Shown here in pieces: positions 57,805 through 64,000 of a stretch of 64,000 nucleotides of DNA. This DNA is from Stereocaulon alpinum (taxonomy: Eukaryota > Ascomycota > Lecanoromycetes > Lecanorales > Stereocaulaceae). The first letter of the stretch is position 1, and every line of letters starts with the position of its first letter. The translations under genes and the position numbers were made by a program. The stretch is taken from the NCBI GenBank assembly GCA_018257865.1, contig JAEUBA010000095.1, positions 56,429-120,428 of the forward strand. Direction: 5' to 3'. The notes under the pieces were generated by a model, which saw only the letters and a program-made list of their open reading frames with translations, ran no database searches and had not been told where the DNA came from.

Positions 57805-60540
57805 GTTTATAACTAAGAATTACTCGCTATAGTAGCGGTAATAAAATAGTAGCGGTACTACTTAGAAGGTAGCCTGTTTACTATTAAGGTTCTTACTAAT
57901 TATAATAATCTTAAGGGCTTTATAAAGTAGAAGTAGTTAAATTCTTAGTAAGCTAGGTAGGCGCTAAAGCTCGCTACTTTCAATTTCGAAATTACTTATT
58001 ATACCGGAAAAACGAATCCTGCGGATCCGCTATTATAATACCCTAATTATAAAGGAAGTTCCCCGCTGAATACTAAGTTATTACTAACGTTACAGAATAA
58101 ACTCGCGCTTTAGGGTAGAGATAAGGAAGGTAAAGGAATTATCGCAGCGATATCGCCGGCTTTTTAAATTATAGGCCTCTAAGTTATTATCCCCTAAAAG
58201 GATATAAGAGGTATTATAGAATTAGCCTATAAGGATCCTTAATATTTAATTAAGACTTTAATTCGAGACTTATAGGCTATTAATAATTAGGCGAAATCCT
58301 TTTTTATAAATAAGGGTACGCCGTCGTAGCGCTATCTCTAAGGTAAGGTATAGGCTTTAGACTTAGAAGGTTTATTAAGAAATAACAACCGCCTATATAT
58401 CCCTAGAGACGAAGCCTTAAGGGAAGAACTTATTAGTAAATACTATAATAATCCCTTAGTAGGGTACTTTAGCGCTAAAAAGACATATAAGTTACTTACC
58501 TATAAATACTTTTAGTATAGGAGTTCTAAGTAAGTTAATAAGTATATTAAGACTTATAATATCTACTAAAGAACTAAGGCTCCCTATTATTACCCCTATA
58601 GCGAACTAAGTTCGCTTCCTATTACTAATAAGCTATAGAAGGAGCTCTTAATAGACTTTATTATAGGTCTACCCCTAAGTAAATATAAGAATATAGTCTA
58701 TAACGCTATTCTAGTAATTATTAATCGATTTATAAAGATAGTAAGGTATATACCTACTACTACTATAATCGACGCTGCTAAGCTAGCGGATGTTTTTTAT
58801 ACTAAGATAGTATACTATTATAGTATACCTAATAGTATTATTAGCGATAGAGGCTTAGTATTTACTAACGCCTTCTAGTCGGCTATTTATTTTTACTCTA
58901 AAATCAAGCGCCGCCTAAGTACCGCCTTTTATCCTTAGACTAATAGTTAAACGGAACGCTAGAATTAGGTACTAAAGCACTACTTACGGGTCTTTGCTAA
59001 TAATAAGCAGACCACTTAGGCGAAACAGCTGCTAATAGTAGAATTCGTATATATAAATAGTCTTTATTCCTCTATTAGAACGACGCCGTTCTACTTAATA
59101 TATAGATATTACCCTAAACTTCGTTAGGAGCTTAAGGACGAGTCCCTTAAGGGGAGGATACCTACTATAAATAAGAGGATTAGATTACTATAAGTGTTAA
59201 GAGATAAAGCTATAGAACGCCTATAGCGCGCTAGAGAGTCTTAAGTTAAGTAGTATAATAAAAATCATAAGCCTTAAAGCTATAAGGTCGGAGATCTAGT
59301 AATACTATTAACTAAGAATCTTAAGCAAAAACGCCTAAGTAAAAAGTTATCTCATAAATTTATAGGGCCTTTTAGGATTACTAATAAAGTAGGAGCGTAG
59401 GCTTACTACCTTCTACTACTATAAACTTATAGAATCTATAATACTTTTTATATCTTATTATTAGAACTATACCACCTTCGCGACGGCGATAAGATATTAG
59501 CGAACTTTATATAAGCCCCCGAACTTATCAATAATAATAAGATATAGGAGGTTAAAGAAATTATAGATAAGGTTTAAGATAAGTAAGGCGTCTAGTATAA
59601 GGTTAAATAGACTAGCTGGGGTAAAGAATATAACTAGTAGTTACTAGACGAAGAGCTTAAGGATACCTATAACTTAACTTAAGCCTTTAACGAGCAGACG
59701 GTTAGTAAGCGTATATAATCTCCAGTTCTTTAAATACTACTAACGGCGGCGAGCAAGCGGCGGCGATAATATAAGTTATAATAATTATAAACCTTATAGG
59801 TAAATAGTCTTATACTATAAGTATACTCCTCTATAATTATTATACTTACTTACTTATACCTTAATAGAATAAAGAAGAGATTAAATTAATTACTAGCTGA
59901 ATATCTATCTTATATTAGTAAGACGACGTATATAGGTGCGCTACTAAATATTAGTAGAAGAAAAGAAGAAGGAAAAAATAAATAAATATCCCGACGCTAT
60001 CTCTACGCTAATATATAGCGGTATAATTACTCCTCTAAGAGCTTAATATATTACTAGAGACTCTCTATCTCCTTAGTATACTTAGTAATTATTTATTAGA
60101 GGGTTTCTAACTTAAACTACTAGTTAGCGATAGTTTACTTAAGTTCTACGACCTACTATCTCACCGCCGTAAGTTCCTATTAGAGATTAGTAATTATTAT
60201 AGGAGCTACCCTATTTATTACTATAGTTTAGCCTTACGCTTTTCGCTATTAGGTAATACGCTTCCCAATTTTCTTGCGCTTATATTATATATAGGGAGTC
60301 TAGCCTTCGCGCCTATAACGCCGCACCGATCTCTATATAGACCGACGAAATAGCTCTAGGATCTAGATATATTAGGAGGCGACGTAGCAGAACTATTAGA
60401 ATAATATACCTTATAATAACGATTAAGCCTATAGTAGCTATCCTTATAATATTAATAGGGAGGAGCGTTACTACGATCGTAATTATTATTCCCTATGCAA
60501 AAACAGGTCCTATAGGGTAAAGGTATATCGATAATATAGT

Positions 60541-60775
60541 CTATAAGTGTTAGCAGCTAGCAATACGCGCCGGTTACGTAATAGCGACGTATAATATTAA
60601 GTGTATATATATATTATATCTATAAGTAATATATTAGCAGCTAATAATATACGCCGGTTACGTAATAGCGACGTATAATATTAAGTATATATATAAGTTA
60701 TACCTATAAATAATATATTAGTAGCTAATAATATACGCCGATTACGTAATAGCGATATACGATCTTAAGAGAATA
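60541..60775 (+). repeat. 84-bp tandem repeat, about three units, in gypsy-2 3' region
   Basis: The block CGGTTACGTAATAGCGACGT recurs at 60571 and 60655, and as CGATTACGTAATAGCGATAT at 60739, giving an exact 84-bp period. The surrounding sequence in each unit (TTAGCAGCTA...TATAC) also repeats. Confidence 0.85.
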
Positions 60776-61140
60776 TTTAGATATTATTATAACGAGAAGA
60801 ACTATTAACTATATTAGTAATATTAATTACGATATAGGTACGCTAATATTAGGGAACGTATAAGTCGTATTAGGAGTTATAAAGAGAGAAAAGTTAGGGG
60901 GAAAGTTATTATTTATATACTTATAGGTCGTCGTCGCTACGACGTCGCTACATATTAAAGCTATTCAAAACAATAATAACTAATAATATAATAACGCGGC
61001 TGTTACCCGCTAATACAGCCGGTAATCGATTATATTTATTAATAACTATATGTTACTACTACGCCTACTACGTATTCTTTTTATATTATAATAGATTTAG
61101 GCGTTACTACAGTTAGACGATATTCTATATATATAAGGCG

Positions 61141-61627
61141 CCGCCTGTAAGCTCCTGCCACTGCGCCAAAGCGCCAGGGCAAAAGACTTAGATGCGGGGG
61201 TGTTGCGCGCTTGGCAGCAACCCCCTAATAGGGTATGTATGGCCGTAGGCCTTACAACTATCCCCCTTCCTAGAATCTTGGTCCCCCAAGATCCAGGGTA
61301 CAGGCACCTCGCAGGCGCTAAGCACTGCAGGCCCCAGCTGCCGAAGCAGGTAGGTTTAGGCGACGGGCGCTCGTAATCGTGCACACAGCGTGATTCGAAC
61401 CCCGACCCTCTGCGCCGTACAAAGTACGTCAACCCCGCGTTGCCCCAGAGGGACAGTGCTCGGACCTAGTCAACAAGCCACTGCGGCCCTAGGGTAAGCG
61501 CGCAAGACAGTTGTAAGCTCCTGCCACTGCGCCAAAGCGCCAGGGCAAAAGACTTAGATGCGGGGGTGTTGCGCGCTTGGCAGCAACCCCCTAATAGGGT
61601 ATGTATGGCCGTAGGCCTTACACCGCC
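61141..61627. mobile_element. TRIM-like miniature LTR element (477 bp) with identical LTRs
   Basis: The element is 61146-61622, flanked by CCGCC at 61141-61145 and 61623-61627. The 111-bp LTRs (61146-61256, 61512-61622) begin TGTAAGC and end GCCTTACA and appear identical base for base. The 255-bp interior is non-coding and GC-rich; on the minus strand it contains GGGTTCGAATC near 61,390-61,400, which matches a tRNA B-box. It sits as a GC-rich, unmutated patch inside the strongly AT-shifted gypsy-2. Confidence 0.85.
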
Positions 61628-61753
61628 TTAATAACGTCGCCTCTAGGTTAACTCTTTTCCCTTATATTTCCTACTAGGTTTAAAGGGTTTTTAACGAGTA
61701 GTCTATTCTATATACTTTAGCACCTAGGGACTAAGGCCTAAAGGGGAGGATAC

Positions 61754-62002
61754 TATTAACCCTTAAGCGTATACGCGTTATAGCTATACCAGCGTAATAA
61801 TATTAATTAGGGTCTAAGGGCTTAGTAATAGTATTACTACCTAAGACTCCCCCGTATTTTAGGGATCTTTAGAAATTAGTTCTGCTACTACTCTACTACC
61901 AAGTAATATAATTATATCTATTGCTTAATACCTAAATCTAGTAACTTTACGTCTCTTATACCTTAGTGCGCCAGCTTAGAGCCGGCGTCGCTAGCCTTTA
62001 CA
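61754..62002 (+). repeat. Gypsy-2 right LTR
   Basis: 249 bp, starts TATTAACCC (RIP-altered TG) and ends CTTTACA. Mate of 52162-52410. Confidence 0.92.
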
Positions 62003-62007
62003 ATATT

Positions 62008-64000
62008 ATACCTACTCTATATAGGCGACTTATCCTAAAAGATTACCTAAGCTCGCTTTATAAGCTCCGTAAGGTTCGTCCCTTTCTTAATCCCGTACGA
62101 AGAAGTAGCGTCCGAATCTAGTAGTATCTTAAATTAGGAGTAGGTAGTATAGCTACCCTAAAGGAGTATTACTACTATACTTAAGGATACTATAGCTAGA
62201 GCTACTTTTCGTTTAAGGCGTACTTTCTTTATTATAATATTCTTAATAAAGGTCTTACTAATACCCCTAGCGCCGTTAAGAAAGAATAGGGTACTAGGGG
62301 CTCTATACTTATCGTCCGTATTTATATTAATAGCGTCTATAATCCGGTTAATAGCGTAGCTTTAATTAGGATTAAGCTTACTCTATAAGAACTTAATATC
62401 CTTAAGGCTAATATTATAAAATATCTCTTCGCGTAAGAGCTAATTAGGAATATCGCTTATACTATTAAAGTTAATAGTAGGAATTAGTAGATTATATTAA
62501 GCTAAATCCTCTATATACTTTAGAGTAGAGGTATATTTTAACTAACTATTAATAAGGTAGAGTATATACTACTTAGTATATATAGTCTCTTTACCAGCTA
62601 GTATCTAAAGCGTCTGAAATTCCTATTATAAGATATATATATAATTAGATAATATATACTCTTTATATTTATCCTATAATATTAGAACGTCTGTTAGTTA
62701 GAGCTTAAGTAATACTATAATAAATAGGCTCTATAGTCTATAACCCCCCTAAAAGTCCTTACCCTTATCTAAGATCTCGTTAGTATACTTATTATTTTTA
62801 GTTAGCCTAAGCTCTATATAGGCTTCTTTCTATTCTATTATATAGCCGTTAATCGTACGTAGGTTATTAAAAGACGTAGTACCCTTATAATAATATAGGA
62901 GTAGTTATAAATAATATTAATCCTTACTCTTAGGGCTAATAAAGTATATACGCCTAAGGGCTTCGCCTTTTTTATAAACCTTCTACCGCTTAGATTACTT
63001 AATCTAGGTGAAATACTTTAGAAAGTTAGTATATAGGTAATCTAGCGGGTTCTTTTTAACTATAAGCCGCCTATCGTTCTTCTTCCTAAAAAGTAGTAGC
63101 TAGCCTTAATTAAGGGCTTCCTTAGTAATCTAATTTATCTTAAAGTACTTAGTTAAGGTAGTTCTACGTAGCTTTTTATTATCTATAAGCTTCTACTTAG
63201 TAGTATTATTTACAGCCTTATCTTCGCTCGGATTAAATAGGATATGTTATTAATCTAGTAGATAGATCTATAAGCGCTCTATATAAGGCTTTATTATACC
63301 TATACTAAATAATAATAGCTTCTATACGGCCTCTACGGAGCTAATCTAGCGAGCTGAATAGTACTTAGTAATCTTATCTACCTCCTTACCTTATTACCTA
63401 AGCTACCCTAAAGGAGTAGGGTTATTATTATAGTACTTGCTATATTAAGTTAGGGTGATATCAGCCTAATCTAAGCCCTTATAGACGTATTTATATAGAT
63501 AGAAAACCGACTTAATAGAGCTATAGATCTTAATATTAATATAGCTACTATATTTCTTTAATAGATAGGGATTATACGGAATAACCTATCTATTATTAAT
63601 ATTTATATTTTTGAGAGGCTCCGTAAATAGACGTTTATACTAAGGGTAGCTCCTATTAGGGGCGAACTTAGTCTAGTTACGAAAATCCTTAGGGAAGCTC
63701 TTACTATAATAATTCTTCTCTTTACTATAGTATATATTATTAGGGTTACTAGTATAGCGATTATAGACTATATACTATAAAACTAACTTATAGAGCTTCT
63801 TATTAGCTCCTTTATTAGGTATAAATACTTAGACGATACTATCGATATCTTTAATAATATAAATCCGATCCTCTTCTTATATAATTAATAAAATATAGGC
63901 GTGTAGCAGTCCTCGCTTTTAAAACTTAATTATAAAGTAATAAGTAATATTAATACTAAGTATATAGAGCTTAAGGAGGTTATATATAAGCTTATTAAGC
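62008..64000 (-). mobile_element. Helitron, 5' portion (Rep/Pif1-type helicase), runs off the window
   Basis: The minus strand resumes the Helitron helicase frame. Near 62,270 it encodes a degraded Walker A block (LNGARGISKTFIKN). At 63,480-63,600 it encodes the Helitron-like N-terminal block: a PYNPYLLKKY stretch then INIKIYSSIKSVFYLYKYVYKG. Upstream sequence up to 64,000 matches the N-terminal region preceding it. Numerous stops at former Gln and Trp codons show RIP. The 5' end lies outside the window. Confidence 0.75.

Larger units (their letters stand above)
55412..57809 (-). mobile_element. LTR-flanked element (2.4 kb) inserted in gypsy-2 RNase H, no pol region seen
   Basis: The element is 55417-57804 with duplications GTTTA at 55412-55416 and 57805-57809. 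Its 160-bp LTRs (55417-55576, 57645-57804) differ at about six positions, all transitions. The gypsy-2 RNase H frame resumes at 57,805. Adjacent to the right LTR, the minus strand has TAGTAGCAACGGCTC, which could be a RIP-altered TGG-type primer-binding site, so the element is probably oriented minus. The same strand carries the internal coding sequence annotated separately. No reverse transcriptase, protease or integrase was recognised. Confidence 0.8.
52157..62007 (+). mobile_element. Gypsy-2: Ty3/gypsy chromovirus inserted in the Helitron helicase gene
   Basis: The element is 52162-62002 with 5-bp duplications ATATT at 52157-52161 and 62003-62007. Two 249-bp LTRs (52162-52410, 61754-62002) differ at roughly fifteen positions, all apparently C/T or G/A transitions. 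The purine tract AAAGGGGAGGA precedes the right LTR. Read past stops, the order is gag with degraded CCHC knuckle (about 53,615-53,665), protease (53,830-54,080), reverse transcriptase (54,380-55,080), RNase H (55,230-55,416 and 57,810-58,100), integrase with HHCC and DDE regions (58,430-59,450) and a chromodomain-like tail (59,545-59,690). Order and chromodomain identify a chromovirus. Subtracting the two internal insertions and their duplications leaves 6,966 bp, a normal length. Heavily RIP-mutated and inactive. Confidence 0.9.

Noticed and set aside
61097..61432. 111-codon minus-strand open frame in the TRIM
   Set aside because: It spans the left LTR and the target duplication and has no recognisable protein; it is open only because the TRIM escaped RIP.
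61380..61460. A functional tRNA gene on the minus strand in the TRIM interior
   Set aside because: Only the B-box and a weak A-box-like sequence match; no complete cloverleaf with paired acceptor and T stems could be drawn.
46339..64000. CRISPR array or prokaryotic mobile system as an explanation for the short repeats
   Set aside because: The repeats are LTRs, an 84-bp tandem and RIP products in a spliced eukaryotic genome; there are no regular spacers or cas genes.

Overview
The window is fungal nuclear DNA from a filamentous ascomycete (Pezizomycotina; most likely Dothideomycetes, though the exact taxon is inference). The evidence is short GT-AG introns of about 42-80 nt in nearly every gene, fungal orthologues throughout (UVSB/Mec1, NUXM, Ski2, Csm3, Brl1/Brr6), and an 18 kb AT-rich block whose old transposons are riddled with C-to-T/G-to-A changes typical of repeat-induced point mutation (RIP).

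Bases 1-42,350 are gene-rich euchromatin of balanced composition. In order: a small secreted protein (-), COX16 (+), an importin-7/8-type karyopherin (-), the SKI2 helicase (-), the fork-protection subunit CSM3 (-), complex I subunit NUXM (+), the tRNA adenosine deaminase TAD2 (-), the ATR/MEC1 checkpoint kinase (+), a RIB7-type reductase fused to a long N-terminal extension (-), PAF1 (-), ARP8 (-), ARL1 (+), a cyclase-family hydrolase (-), RCC1 (+) followed by degenerate tandem copies of its own 3' end, BRL1/BRR6 (-), an unnamed 172-residue protein (-) and the alkyltransferase-like protein ATL1 (-). I rebuilt multi-exon models by following splice signals and reading frame. Several genes need exons that are easy to miss: a 13-nt microexon in ATL1, a 17-nt microexon in NUXM, and two short 5' exons in ARP8. 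Many products act in genome maintenance, RNA metabolism or nuclear transport, but I see no operon-like logic; this is ordinary fungal gene mixing.

Bases 42,400-46,340 are a transition zone: a 302-bp terminal-inverted-repeat element with AGTA target duplications, a decayed Ca2+/H+ exchanger pseudogene, and an orphan ORF fragment.

Bases 46,339-64,000 form an AT-rich island of nested transposons. A Ty3/gypsy element (gypsy-1, from 46,339) is interrupted at 50,952 by a minus-strand Helitron. The Helitron helicase gene is split by a second Ty3/gypsy chromovirus (52,162-62,002; 249-bp LTRs; ATATT duplication). That element carries two further insertions: a 2.4-kb LTR element with 160-bp LTRs (GTTTA duplication) encoding a basic, non-pol protein on the minus strand, and a 477-bp TRIM-like element with apparently identical 111-bp LTRs (CCGCC duplication) that shows no RIP. 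No functional gene remains in the island.
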